Below, piece by piece: positions 8,244-16,497 of a stretch of 64,000 nt of DNA; position 1 is the stretch's first letter, and each line of letters starts with the position of its first letter. The DNA is taken from positions 806,001 to 870,000 of the forward strand of contig JAGI01000002.1 of NCBI GenBank assembly GCA_000526575.1, written 5' to 3'. The notes below the pieces were generated by a model. It was not told the DNA's origin. It did not search any database and saw nothing but the letters and a program-made list of their open reading frames with translations. The stretch comes from Clostridium sp. 12(A). GTDB taxonomy: Bacteria > Bacillota > Clostridia > Lachnospirales > Lachnospiraceae. The position numbers and the translations under genes were made by a program.

Positions 8244-8596
8244 TGAATCAGTCAGTTGAAATGGTAAAAACCGCATACAATGCGTTGTCTGATAAGAAGG
8301 GTGAGGATATTACTATCATTGATATCCGTAACGTATCGGTCATGGCAGATTATTTTATTATTGCCAGCGGTACAAATTCAAGCCAGGTTCAGGCCATGGT
8401 TGATAATGTGGAAGAAGAACTGGGTAAAAAGGGTTATGTCTGCAAGCAGATGGAGGGATATCGCTCTGCCAATTGGATCCTCATGGATTACGGCGATATT
8501 ATCGTTCATGTATTTGATCGTGACAACCGTTTATTCTATGATCTGGAAAGAATCTGGAGAGACGGAAAAACCATTGACGTAGATACTTTATCATAA
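8243..8596 (+). CDS. rsfS: Ribosomal silencing factor RsfS
   Basis: 117 residues of the RsfS/Iojap family: DITIIDIRNVSVMADYFIIA, GTNSSQVQAMVDNVEEEL and the WILMDYGDIIVHVFD core. It binds L14 and blocks subunit joining when nutrients are short. ATG 8243 is preferred over GTG 8240 on the spacing from GGGAGAG at 8231-8237. Last gene of the operon, followed by a clear terminator. Confidence 0.95.
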   Translation: MNQSVEMVKTAYNALSDKKGEDITIIDIRNVSVMADYFIIASGTNSSQVQAMVDNVEEELGKKGYVCKQMEGYRSANWILMDYGDIIVHVFDRDNRLFYDLERIWRDGKTIDVDTLS

Positions 8597-8611
8597 TACG
8601 ATGAGAGTAGA

Positions 8612-8645
8612 AAACGGCTTAACAGGACCTGTTAGCCGTTTTTTG
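8612..8645 (+). terminator. Terminator after rsfS
   Basis: AACGGCTTAACAGG pairs with CCTGTTAGCCGTT (8628-8640), followed by a T run at 8639-8644. Confidence 0.88.
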
Positions 8646-8670
8646 TTGCAGTCCTTTAAATGGATTAAGA

Positions 8671-8725
8671 AATAGCCCAGCACTAGTTGACATAAAATAA
8701 TTATGTTAACTAGTGCTGGGCTATT
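8671..8725. terminator. Long 25 bp hairpin between rsfS and lexA
   Basis: Arms at 8671-8695 and 8701-8725 pair over 25 bases with one G-T mismatch and a five-base loop. It lies 28 bp past the lexA stop and is probably its terminator, although the T tract on that strand is weak. Confidence 0.65.
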
Positions 8726-8753
8726 ATAATCTCTACTGGTGTTAAACCGTCTT

Positions 8754-9374
8754 TTAATGAATTCCCAGACGAAACAGACCAATTACTTTTCCAAGAATCT
8801 CTACTTGATCTACAATAATCGGATCCATGGAATCGTTCTCTGGCTGAAGGCGGTAATGGCCATCTTCCTTGAAAAAACGTTTTACTGTAGCAGAATCATC
8901 TACCAATGCAACAACAATCTCTCCATTAACAGCAGTAGGACAATGCTCAACAATAATTTGATCCCCTTCCAGTATACCAGCATTAATCATGCTGTTTCCC
9001 CGTACCTTAAGCATAAAGGTTTCCCCATTGGGAAGTAAATCGGAAGGAATAGGATAGTAATTCTCAATATTTTCCTCAGCATATAATGGCTGACCGGCTG
9101 CTACTGTTCCAAGAACAGGTACATTCACCACTTCTCTGCGGGTCAGATTAAAACAATCATCAATGATCTCAATGGTTCTGGGTTTGGTCGGGTCTCTTCG
9201 TATGTAGCCCTTTTCTTCCAAAGTCTCCAGGTGTGAATGAACGGAAGAGGTTGATTTTAAATGAACCGCTTCACATATCTCCCTCACTGCGGGGGGATAA
9301 CCCTTCTTTAATATCGTCTCTTTTATATATTCCAAAATTTCCTGTTGCTTGGGTGTGATCTTCTCCTGAGCCAT
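8754..9374 (-). CDS. lexA: LexA repressor
   Basis: 206 residues. N-terminal winged helix (residues 1-65; ITPKQQEILEYIKETI, VREICEAVHLKSTSSVHSHL), then the self-cleavage site in VLGTVAAGQPL (Ala-Gly bond), catalytic Ser in VRGNSMINAGI (~residue 128) and Lys in DDSATVKRFF (~residue 166). RecA-stimulated autoproteolysis inactivates it and induces the SOS regulon. Its own promoter contains one SOS box, and the intergenic region shared with the divergent LysM gene holds four, so it is autoregulated. Confidence 0.97.
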   Translation of the reverse strand: MAQEKITPKQQEILEYIKETILKKGYPPAVREICEAVHLKSTSSVHSHLETLEEKGYIRRDPTKPRTIEIIDDCFNLTRREVVNVPVLGTVAAGQPLYAEENIENYYPIPSDLLPNGETFMLKVRGNSMINAGILEGDQIIVEHCPTAVNGEIVVALVDDSATVKRFFKEDGHYRLQPENDSMDPIIVDQVEILGKVIGLFRLGIH

Positions 9375-9408
9375 CGCACAGCCTCCTCAAATCTTTATCA
9401 TTAAACCT

Positions 9409-9437
9409 ATAGTAACATATGTTCGAAAAAAATGCAA
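9409..9437 (-). promoter_or_regulatory. lexA promoter
   Basis: On the - strand TTGCAT (9432-9437) and TACTAT (9409-9414) are 17 bp apart, and an SOS box fills the spacer so bound LexA would block polymerase. Confidence 0.65.
9412..9425. promoter_or_regulatory. SOS box 1 (lexA proximal)
   Basis: GTAACATATGTTCG, the reverse complement of CGAACATATGTTAC, matching the Gram-positive LexA consensus CGAACRNRYGTTYG at nearly all positions. Confidence 0.85.
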
Positions 9438-9448
9438 ACCTTTGTTCG
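9435..9448. promoter_or_regulatory. SOS box 2
   Basis: CAAACCTTTGTTCG; keeps the AAC-n4-GTT core with one good half site. It lies just upstream of the lexA -35. Confidence 0.7.
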
Positions 9449-9465
9449 AAAAAAGCCAAAACGAA

Positions 9466-9495
9466 TTGACAAACATATGTTTGGAGTGATATGAT
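9466..9495 (+). promoter_or_regulatory. Promoter of the YneA-like gene
   Basis: TTGACA at 9466-9471 and TATGAT at 9490-9495, spacer 18 bp; SOS box 3 covers the spacer and SOS box 4 lies just downstream. Confidence 0.75.
9470..9483. promoter_or_regulatory. SOS box 3
   Basis: CAAACATATGTTTG, a perfect 14-base palindrome overlapping the -35/spacer of the + strand promoter. Confidence 0.8.
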
Positions 9496-9509
9496 TGCCT
9501 TATCAAAAC

Positions 9510-9523
9510 AGAACGTGTGTTCT
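9510..9523. promoter_or_regulatory. SOS box 4
   Basis: AGAACGTGTGTTCT, with the GAAC-n4-GTTC core, located between the -10 and the ribosome site of the YneA-like gene. Confidence 0.82.
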
Positions 9524-9546
9524 GATTATTTTTAGGAGGCATCCGT

Positions 9547-9852
9547 ATGATGAAACAAATAATTGTGCTGTTATTTTTCTCATTTCTTGGATTCCGTATC
9601 TTTGGTTTCTTTCCGGGACTTGATTCTGCACAGGCCCTTGAACAGGCAGCTATAGACAAGTACTACACCAGCATTGAGATCCAGCAGGGAGACAGTCTTT
9701 GGAGCATTGCAGGAAAATATAGTGAAAACAGCGGAATGACAGTGGCTCAGTATGTAAAAGAATTGAAGAACATGAATGGGTTAAAGGAAGATATCATACA
9801 CAGCGGGCACTATTTGACCGTTATGTACTGTACCTCTGAGGAGACCCCCTGA
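9547..9852 (+). CDS. yneA: YneA-like SOS-induced LysM protein (probable cell division suppressor)
   Basis: 101 residues: an N-terminal hydrophobic segment (residues ~4-22, IIVLLFFSFLGFRIFGFFPG) and a LysM domain (~44-95; QQGDSLWSIAGKYSE, HSGHYLTVMYC). This is the architecture of Bacillus YneA, which is exported, arrests division during the SOS response and is encoded divergently from lexA. The gene position, size and four SOS boxes match that arrangement; overall sequence identity to YneA is low, so the symbol is given by analogy. AGGAGG at 9534-9539. Confidence 0.75.
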   Translation: MMKQIIVLLFFSFLGFRIFGFFPGLDSAQALEQAAIDKYYTSIEIQQGDSLWSIAGKYSENSGMTVAQYVKELKNMNGLKEDIIHSGHYLTVMYCTSEETP

Positions 9853-9891
9853 TTTTTCATTCCTATGAGAGGATAGGAGATTTAAATTGCG

Positions 9892-9920
9892 TTGATTTTA
9901 TGGGAATAATAATTTAGAAT
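9892..9920 (+). promoter_or_regulatory. Candidate promoter of the Tet(M)-like gene within a nested inverted repeat
   Basis: TTGATT (9892-9897) and TAGAAT (9915-9920), 17 bp spacer. It sits inside two nested inverted repeats, AAATTGCG/CGCAATTT (9884-9891/9953-9960) and AATAATA/TATTATT (9905-9911/9936-9942). Confidence 0.5.
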
Positions 9921-9985
9921 AAAGAAAGCGTCCTCTATTATTAGTAAATTGGCGCAATTTTAATGACTAAAGGATTAGAACCTAT

Positions 9986-11935
9986 ATGAAAATCACATTT
10001 GGTATTCTGGCTCATGTGGATGCTGGTAAAACTACATTTTCTGAACAGATTTTATATCAGGAAAAGGTGATCAGGACTTTGGGGCGGGTAGATTCTCAGA
10101 CGGCCTGTCTGGACCATGATGAGATAGAGAAAACAAGAGGGATTACGATTTTTTCTGATATGGCGTGCTATACACACAACGATAATACTTATTATCTGGT
10201 AGATACTCCCGGGCACGTTGATTTTTCAGCTGAGATGGAGAGAACATTAGAAATTATGGACTATGCTATCCTTGTAGTGAATGGTTCCGATGGGGTACAG
10301 GGTCATACAGAGACAATTTGGAAGCTGCTGGAACGATATCAGATTCCTGTATTTCTGTTTATCAATAAACTGGATATCCCCACAGCCTCTTACGAGCTTA
10401 TTGTAAAAGAACTTAAAAACCAGCTATCAGACCGCATTTTGGATTTCCAGGACATGAACTTTAAGAATGGAATGGAAGGTACCTTTACGGACGATCTCAT
10501 AGATAATGTTTCTGAACTGGATGAAGGTCTTGTCGATGAGTGGCTGGAAGGAACCATGTCTTATGAAGATATGAAGCCCTCATTGTTAACACAGATTAAG
10601 AAACGCCGCTTATTTCCCTGCTTTGGGGGAAGTGCATTAAAAGGGGCTGGGCTTTATGAGTTCCTTACCGCATTTTATGAGCTTGCTCAGACTAGTTACG
10701 AGACCTCTGACGTTTTCAGAGGAAGAGTGTTTAAGATTCGTTATGATGAACAACAGGAGCGTATGACTTATCTTAAAGTATTAAGTGGAAGTGTAAAGGT
10801 ACGTGATATTGTTTCTGAGACTGAGAAGATACATCAGATCAGATTGTTTCGGGGGGAGAAATTCACTACAGCTACGGAAGCAACTGCTGGCGATGTAGTT
10901 GCTGTAACCGGATTAATTAGTACCGTTGCTGGTCAGGGACTTGGCGCCTGCCAGACGAGAGAAAACCCTTACCTTTATCCAGCCCTTCAGGCCAGAGTAC
11001 AGTATCCACCGGACATTCCTGATCAGACGGTTTTACGTATCTTCCATATGTTAGAAGAAGAGGATCCATCTCTGAAAGCGGAGTGGGAAGAATCCTTACA
11101 GCAGCTTAAGGTTAATGTTATGGGGAGAATCCAACTGGAAGTCTTAGAAGAAACGGTTTTAAGAAAATATCAGGTTCCAGTAACCTTTGGGAATCCGGAG
11201 GTTGTATACATGGAAACGGTGAAAGAACCAGTATATGGCTATGGTCATTTTGAACCTCTTAGACATTATGCTGAAGTAGCCCTTAGAATAGAGCCGGCGC
11301 CCAGAGGGGAGGGCATTACGTTTGAGAGCGAATGTCATGTTGACAGGCTTGGGATTAATTATCAGAATCTGATACGTACCCATGTATTTGAGACTGTTCA
11401 TAAAGGAATCTTAACCGGTTCTTCCCTGACAGATGTTAAGATTGTTTTGATTGATGGTATTTCTCATATAAAGCATACAGAAGGCGGTGATTTCCGCGAG
11501 GCAGTATATCGGGCAATCCGGCAGGGGCTGATGAAGGCGGATAACCTCCTTTTAGAGCCTTATTACAGGTTTAGCCTGTCCATTCCCGACACCCTGGCTG
11601 GAAAGCTCTTAAATGACATTACAAGACGCTACGGAGTGTATGAGGCTCCGGTCATGGATGGAAGCGGTAGATGTGTTGTTACAGGAACCGGCCCTGTTTC
11701 TTCCTTTATGAATTATGGAGAAGAGCTGCTTATGATGACAGGAGGACGGGCAGGAATCTCTATGAATTTTTCTCATTATGACATATGTCATAATCAGGAC
11801 GAAGTGGTGGCCTCTTATCATTACAACGCGGATGCAGATGTTAAGAACCCATCCTGTTCTGTTTTCTGCCATAAAGGGACTTCCTTTGTAGTGAATTGGA
11901 ATAAGGCAGAAGATTATATGCATACCCTTCGGTAG
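9986..11935 (+). CDS. Tet(M)/Tet(O)-like ribosomal protection GTPase
   Basis: 649 residues with EF-G/Tet(M) layout: G1 AHVDAGKTT (residues ~9-17), RGITIFSD, G3 DTPGHVDF (~73), G4 NKLD (~127), then domains II-V, ending in a Tet-type C-terminal domain (LLEPYYRFSLSIPDTLAGKL, VTGTGPVSSFMNYGEELLMM). Tet(M) proteins remove tetracycline from the 30S A site. Here the domain IV loop that in Tet(M)/Tet(O) reads YSPVST is instead SHIKHTEGGDF, so resistance cannot be assumed; many Clostridia carry such chromosomal paralogues. It starts 134 bp after the SOS gene with its own promoter. Alternative: a housekeeping translation factor. Family certain, phenotype not. Confidence 0.8.
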   Translation: MKITFGILAHVDAGKTTFSEQILYQEKVIRTLGRVDSQTACLDHDEIEKTRGITIFSDMACYTHNDNTYYLVDTPGHVDFSAEMERTLEIMDYAILVVNGSDGVQGHTETIWKLLERYQIPVFLFINKLDIPTASYELIVKELKNQLSDRILDFQDMNFKNGMEGTFTDDLIDNVSELDEGLVDEWLEGTMSYEDMKPSLLTQIKKRRLFPCFGGSALKGAGLYEFLTAFYELAQTSYETSDVFRGRVFKIRYDEQQERMTYLKVLSGSVKVRDIVSETEKIHQIRLFRGEKFTTATEATAGDVVAVTGLISTVAGQGLGACQTRENPYLYPALQARVQYPPDIPDQTVLRIFHMLEEEDPSLKAEWEESLQQLKVNVMGRIQLEVLEETVLRKYQVPVTFGNPEVVYMETVKEPVYGYGHFEPLRHYAEVALRIEPAPRGEGITFESECHVDRLGINYQNLIRTHVFETVHKGILTGSSLTDVKIVLIDGISHIKHTEGGDFREAVYRAIRQGLMKADNLLLEPYYRFSLSIPDTLAGKLLNDITRRYGVYEAPVMDGSGRCVVTGTGPVSSFMNYGEELLMMTGGRAGISMNFSHYDICHNQDEVVASYHYNADADVKNPSCSVFCHKGTSFVVNWNKAEDYMHTLR

Positions 11936-11978
11936 CCCCTGTTTTTCAACAATTTCGGACAAAGATTAGCCGTAGTGC

Positions 11979-12006
11979 TTGACACCGCCCGTATAAACGT
12001 TATAAT
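11979..12006 (+). promoter_or_regulatory. Promoter of the YtvI-like gene
   Basis: TTGACA (11979-11984) and TATAAT (12001-12006), both consensus hexamers, with a 16 bp spacer, ~70 bp before the start codon. Confidence 0.8.
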
Positions 12007-12074
12007 ACAACCAAGGAATTTGGTAATTATAGGTACCATATTTACATGCGACCATCAGAAAGGTATTGTAATTC

Positions 12075-13136
12075 ATGAGTTTAGAAAAACAGAAAGCTTT
12101 TATTATTCACTGTGTATTTGCATTTATTTTATTAATCATGGTATATGCAGGCGTTAAATATGTTTTTCCACTTTTAATGCCCTTTGTTATTGGATTAATT
12201 ATCTCCATGACGTTTCGAAAGCCCATTGATTTACTGACAAAGAAGTTAGGTATCAAGCGGACCTTTTCCTCAATCATAATTCTGATTTTATTTTATGCCT
12301 GCTTATTCTTGGTCATTAGCCTCATTGGTGCCAGGTTCTTCCAGTTCATCAGTTCATTATTTAATAACCTGCCTTCGCTTTACAAGGAAACTCTTCAACC
12401 AGCTCTTTCTGCTTTTACGGATCAGATGTCTAACAGGTTTCCTGTCATTAAGGTGTATTTGGATGAGTTTATTAATAACATTGGACAATCAATATTCACC
12501 TATCTTTCCAATATATCCTCAAAGGTAGTGACAACGGTCACTGGTTTGGCTGGTCAGGTTCCAACCTTGTTAATAAAGGTTATTTTTACAATTGTATCGT
12601 CCTTCTTTTTCACCATTGATTATTACAAGATTGGAAATTTTGTGTTACGTCAATTTGGAGACAAGCGCAGAAATATTATGCTGAATTTAAAAGATAATGT
12701 CATTGGATCATTAGGTAAATTCATTCGTGCCTATGCCTTGATTATTTCCATCACTTTTATAGAATTATCTCTTGGCTTTTCTATTATAGGCATTCCTACT
12801 CCATTTCTGATTGGACTGCTTGTTGCAATCATAGATGTTCTTCCTATTTTGGGGACTGGAGCTGTTTTGATTCCCTGGTCAATCATTGCCTTTTCCATGG
12901 GTGATACCAAGGTAGGAATTGGAATGATTGTTTTATACATCTTTATTACAGTAGTTCGACAGATACTGGAACCCAAAATCATAGGACAGCAGATAGGACT
13001 TCACCCCATTGTAACTCTTATATTAATGTTCGTAGGAGCACAGCTGATGGGAATTTTGGGACTGTTTATGTTGCCGATCATAGCCACCATTCTGGTTAAG
13101 CTGGATAAAGAGGGTAGCATTCATATTTTTAAATAA
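12075..13136 (+). CDS. AI-2E family / sporulation membrane protein YtvI-like
   Basis: 353 residues, seven to eight membrane helices, with the family signatures FVIGLIISMTFRKPIDLLTKKL near the start and the conserved ILGTGAVLIPWSIIAFSMGD plus EPKIIGQQIGLHPIVTLI region near the C-terminus. These define the AI-2E/PerM (UPF0118) superfamily; length and order resemble YtvI, a sporulation-associated member in Firmicutes. Transport substrate is unknown. It has its own consensus promoter and a strong terminator, so it is monocistronic. Confidence 0.8.
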   Translation: MSLEKQKAFIIHCVFAFILLIMVYAGVKYVFPLLMPFVIGLIISMTFRKPIDLLTKKLGIKRTFSSIIILILFYACLFLVISLIGARFFQFISSLFNNLPSLYKETLQPALSAFTDQMSNRFPVIKVYLDEFINNIGQSIFTYLSNISSKVVTTVTGLAGQVPTLLIKVIFTIVSSFFFTIDYYKIGNFVLRQFGDKRRNIMLNLKDNVIGSLGKFIRAYALIISITFIELSLGFSIIGIPTPFLIGLLVAIIDVLPILGTGAVLIPWSIIAFSMGDTKVGIGMIVLYIFITVVRQILEPKIIGQQIGLHPIVTLILMFVGAQLMGILGLFMLPIIATILVKLDKEGSIHIFK

Positions 13137-13149
13137 AAAAGATACGGAT

Positions 13150-13200
13150 ATATAAAACGAAGGCAGAGACATAAATAAAGTCTCTGCCTTCGTTTTATAT
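13150..13200. terminator. Bidirectional terminator, 21 bp perfect stem
   Basis: Arms 13150-13170 and 13180-13200 are perfectly complementary with a nine-base loop; A-rich on one side and T-rich on the other. The DedA stop codon on the - strand lies inside the distal arm. Confidence 0.9.
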
Positions 13201-13806
13201 GGACTTTTTTCGTTTCTTTACAAACCAGATAAGGACACCGACTGCGATGACCGCCATAATAGCGACGGAAATATTGGAATACAGATCCATGTAATGTACA
13301 ATGGTGTTCCATTTCGACCCTGCGAATGCTCCCAGGAACACGAGCACAATGTTCCATATGAAGGTACCAATGGTGGTATAGAGGAGAAATTTCCCCATAT
13401 GCATTTTGGCCATACCTGCTGGTATGGAAATCAGGCTGCGGATAAGAGGGATGAAACGGCAAAAGAAGATCGTTGAGGTTCCCTTTTTCTCAAACCAGCC
13501 TTCTGCTCGCTTAATATCAGATCTTTTTAGTCCAAGGATATGTCCCCACCTGTCTACCAGTAGCTCCAGCTTTTCTACGGGAAGTAAAAGACCTACCCCG
13601 TAAAGGATACATGCGCCAATGACAGAACCCAAGGTAGCAAACAGCACAACGATCCATCGATTCATGGATGTATAAGTTGTCATAAAACCGCCAAATGTCA
13701 GGATCAATTCAGATGGGATGGGAGGAAAAACGTTTTCTATTGCTATCAGCAATGCTATCCCCAAGTATCCGTATTGATCCATCGTATTAATTATCCATTC
13801 CTGCAT
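13195..13806 (-). CDS. DedA family membrane protein
   Basis: 203 residues with the DedA/SNARE-associated (VTT) domain: IENVFPPIPSELILTFGGF near the start, FFCRFIPLIRSLISIPAGMA with the essential Arg residues, and the glycine-rich GTFIWNIVLVFLGAFAG. Four to five hydrophobic segments. DedA proteins are lipid scramblases/flippases linked to undecaprenyl phosphate recycling and membrane homeostasis. It is divergent from nothing and convergent with the YtvI-like gene, sharing its terminator. The upstream gap contains two hairpins. Confidence 0.88.
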   Translation of the reverse strand: MQEWIINTMDQYGYLGIALLIAIENVFPPIPSELILTFGGFMTTYTSMNRWIVVLFATLGSVIGACILYGVGLLLPVEKLELLVDRWGHILGLKRSDIKRAEGWFEKKGTSTIFFCRFIPLIRSLISIPAGMAKMHMGKFLLYTTIGTFIWNIVLVFLGAFAGSKWNTIVHYMDLYSNISVAIMAVIAVGVLIWFVKKRKKSI

Positions 13807-13849
13807 TTCAAATTCCTTTCCTGATGTAAATATTCTGCTTGTTACTATT

Positions 13850-13919
13850 ATCTGCAGAAAGGCAGATATTTAATAAGCATCAGCGCGAAACCTTTTGAGT
13901 TAGGACGCTAATGCTTATT
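13850..13919. other. Hairpins between the LysR gene and dedA
   Basis: A 14 bp stem with one wobble (13872-13885 with 13906-13919) and a smaller 6 bp stem (13850-13855 with 13862-13867). The larger one lies ~100 bp past the LysR stop on the - strand and may be its terminator, although the T tract is on the + strand. Confidence 0.5.
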
Positions 13920-14022
13920 TTTATTATAGCTATTATATTGGATAAAAATATATATTTCAATCCTTTTTCACCAAAATGATAGCTTAAGAATTATGGAAGA
14001 AATTCTAAAGGGGAAAACTGGA

Positions 14023-14940
14023 TCAGGAATGACCAAGTATTTCTGGTATCATATTGATTAAAAATTGTTCTCCAGCAGTTAAATATCCGTGTTTTCTATA
14101 ACAGCAATATAAGCTGCGTTTCATAGGATAATCTTTAATCTGGCAGTAGTAATTGGTGTTATTACTTCTGGAAAAATGATGCATGGCAATGCTGGGAACA
14201 AAGGTGAATCCCTTATTCAATCTTACTAAACTGCTGGCAAGATGAATATTCTCAGTCTCTATAACCTTACCAGGAGTAATTTGATATTGCATCAAAAAAC
14301 GATCTGCCACTTCACGCATGCTCCGGCCTTTTTTTAGGAGAATCATAGGTTGACCGGAAAGTGATTCTGGCAATATGGAAGGATTTTGACTCCCTGGTTT
14401 CCATAAGGTTTTTGTTTCCAAAAAGTACGGTGGAACTTGTAGATAAATAGGATTCTCCAGGAATAGACGATATTCCAGTTCTGGATCATCCGTCTGATAG
14501 ACAAAAGCCATATCAGTTTTTCCGCTTTTAACTGTTTCTAAAAGAGCGCTCATACGTTCCTCAATCAGCAATAACTCAACCTTGGGAAATTTCTGCTCGA
14601 AGGTATCTAAAATAGCTGGAAATATAAATTCCCCGGTCAGAGAAGTAAGGCCTAACGTAATCCGCCCGCTTAGGCTGTTGTTTAAATCAGAAATTTCTTT
14701 TGTAACAGATCTGGAAATTGCCAGCACCTCCTTACAGCCACGTAAATAGACCTCTCCAGCTTTTGTAGGCTTTAGATTACCCCGATTACGGATAAACAAT
14801 GAGGTGCCAAGAGTATGCTCCAGATCAAGAATAAGGCGGCTCAGTGCAGGTTGAGAAATGTATAGCTTTTGAGCAGCCGCGGTTATATTACGTTCCTCGG
14901 CTACGGTCAGTAGATAATAAATCTGTTTTTCGTTTATCAT
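14023..14940 (-). CDS. LysR family transcriptional regulator
   Basis: 305 residues. Helix-turn-helix at residues ~5-60 (YYLLTVAEERNITAAAQKLY, QPALSRLILDLEHTLG), followed by the substrate-binding domain. It is transcribed away from the AtuA/DUF4387 operon across a 189 bp region that contains a palindrome typical of LysR operators, so it very likely controls that operon in response to a pathway metabolite. Effector unknown. Confidence 0.88.
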   Translation of the reverse strand: MINEKQIYYLLTVAEERNITAAAQKLYISQPALSRLILDLEHTLGTSLFIRNRGNLKPTKAGEVYLRGCKEVLAISRSVTKEISDLNNSLSGRITLGLTSLTGEFIFPAILDTFEQKFPKVELLLIEERMSALLETVKSGKTDMAFVYQTDDPELEYRLFLENPIYLQVPPYFLETKTLWKPGSQNPSILPESLSGQPMILLKKGRSMREVADRFLMQYQITPGKVIETENIHLASSLVRLNKGFTFVPSIAMHHFSRSNNTNYYCQIKDYPMKRSLYCCYRKHGYLTAGEQFLINMIPEILGHS

Positions 14941-14973
14941 GGTTGTATCTCCACGCAGTTTGCAAGTAAAAGT

Positions 14974-14989
14974 ATAACATCAATGTTAT
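14974..14989. promoter_or_regulatory. Candidate LysR operator
   Basis: ATAACAT-CA-ATGTTAT, a perfect inverted repeat, 34 bp after the LysR start codon side and ~60 bp upstream of the expected atuA transcription start, where LysR activators normally bind. Confidence 0.6.
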
Positions 14990-15011
14990 GTATGAATGCT
15001 ATTATTGGTAT

Positions 15012-15040
15012 TTTACATTATTTTAATCTGTGTTTATAAT
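15012..15040 (+). promoter_or_regulatory. Promoter of the AtuA/DUF4387 operon
   Basis: TTTACA (15012-15017) and TATAAT (15035-15040), 17 bp spacer, downstream of the LysR palindrome. Confidence 0.7.
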
Positions 15041-15129
15041 GAAGTCAAGATGAATCGTAATCACTGTATGAATCATAGGAATTACGAAAAAGTCCAGTGA
15101 TATTTTCGGATTTACAGGAGGGTATAGCA

Positions 15130-16482
15130 ATGGCAAATGTAAAAGTATTTGTTCCATACGGTGCAGTTGGTTTAAATTGTACGGAAGAAGCATTTGAAGC
15201 AGGTCTGGCCATGAAGCCGGACATCATTTCCAGTGATGCAGGTTCCACGGATTCAGGGCCTTATTATTTAGGATCTGGTCACGGTAAATATTCTATCGGT
15301 GACGTAAAACGAGACTTAAAGCGCATGGTATTAGGTGCTCACAAGCTGGGAATTCCCATGACCATTGGTTCTGCAGGAACCTGCGGTTCAGATGAGGGGG
15401 TTGATACTGCCTGCGAATTAATCAGGGAAATATGTGAGGAAGCTGGAATCCACAAAAAAATTGCCAAAATTTATTCCCAGCAGGATTCTAACGTAATAAA
15501 ACAGAAATACTGTGATGGAATGATAAATGCATTACATGGAGCGCCTGAAATCTCAGAGAAGACGTTTGATGAGTGCAGCACCATTGTAGCGCTGCTTGGT
15601 GCGGAGGCGTATGAGGAGGCTTTTAAAAATGGTGCAGAAATCATCATTGGAGGCCGGTCAACCGATACCGCCGTAATCGCAGCATACCCTCTGATGAAAG
15701 GCTGTGATCCTGCATCTTGCTGGCACGCAGCAAAAACCGTTGAGTGCGGAGGCGTTTGTACCAGTGCTGGTCTGCAGGGCGGAGTATTTATGGAAGTAGA
15801 TGAAAAAGGCTTTACAATTAAAGCAGTGCAGCCAGGCAGTACGGTTTCTGCCTATTCTGTATCTGCACATCTGATTTATGAAAATTCCAATCCGATTCAA
15901 TTAACAGAGCCGGGAATTCAAATTGATACTTCAAATTCCATCTATACAGAATTGTCTGAAACAGAAGTACGGGTAGAGGGTACAACCATCGAGTATTTTC
16001 CCTATACCTTGAAGTTAGAAGGTTCTGGTCCTGTAGGATATCAGACGGTCAGCATGGCAGGCATTCGTGACAGAAAGGTAATGCAGGACCCTATGAAATG
16101 GGTGGATGCAGTATCCAGAGCCGGTATAGAAAAGCTGGAAAAGGCAGGTATTTCAAGTGACAGCTATCATTTCTGGCTGCGTCCTTATGGATATAACGGC
16201 GTTTCGGGAATGGAGGTACCGGAAGGTTATGTTCCGAATGAGGTACTTATGATGCTGACAGTGACCGCTGATACCCAGGAGATGGCAACTCAAATTACCA
16301 AAGCATTTAATCCGTTACTGCTTCATTACAATATGTTTGAAGGAAAACAAATGCCTTCTTATGCTTTTATTTTTTCACCTGCGGAGATGGAACGAGGCGC
16401 AATTTATGAGTTCAAATTGTACCATACAGTATCCGTTAAGGATCCGTTGGAGTTGGTTCGCTTTTCTTATGAGAATATCTAA
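15130..16482 (+). CDS. AtuA-like protein (DUF1446 family)
   Basis: 450 residues. Segments such as SSDAGSTDSGPYYLGSG, TIGSAGTCGSDEGVDTACEL and IIIGGRSTDTAVIAAYPLMK are hallmarks of the DUF1446/AtuA family, named for acyclic terpene utilisation in Pseudomonas. The actual reaction is not established. ATG 15130 is preceded by AGGAGGG (15117-15123), so the longer frame from 15097 is not used. It is followed after 12-15 bp by a DUF4387 protein, a pairing seen widely in anaerobes next to LysR regulators. No acyl-CoA carboxylase genes of the terpene pathway are nearby, so a terpene substrate should not be inferred. Confidence 0.82.
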   Translation: MANVKVFVPYGAVGLNCTEEAFEAGLAMKPDIISSDAGSTDSGPYYLGSGHGKYSIGDVKRDLKRMVLGAHKLGIPMTIGSAGTCGSDEGVDTACELIREICEEAGIHKKIAKIYSQQDSNVIKQKYCDGMINALHGAPEISEKTFDECSTIVALLGAEAYEEAFKNGAEIIIGGRSTDTAVIAAYPLMKGCDPASCWHAAKTVECGGVCTSAGLQGGVFMEVDEKGFTIKAVQPGSTVSAYSVSAHLIYENSNPIQLTEPGIQIDTSNSIYTELSETEVRVEGTTIEYFPYTLKLEGSGPVGYQTVSMAGIRDRKVMQDPMKWVDAVSRAGIEKLEKAGISSDSYHFWLRPYGYNGVSGMEVPEGYVPNEVLMMLTVTADTQEMATQITKAFNPLLLHYNMFEGKQMPSYAFIFSPAEMERGAIYEFKLYHTVSVKDPLELVRFSYENI

Positions 16483-16497
16483 TTTGGGAGGTGCATG

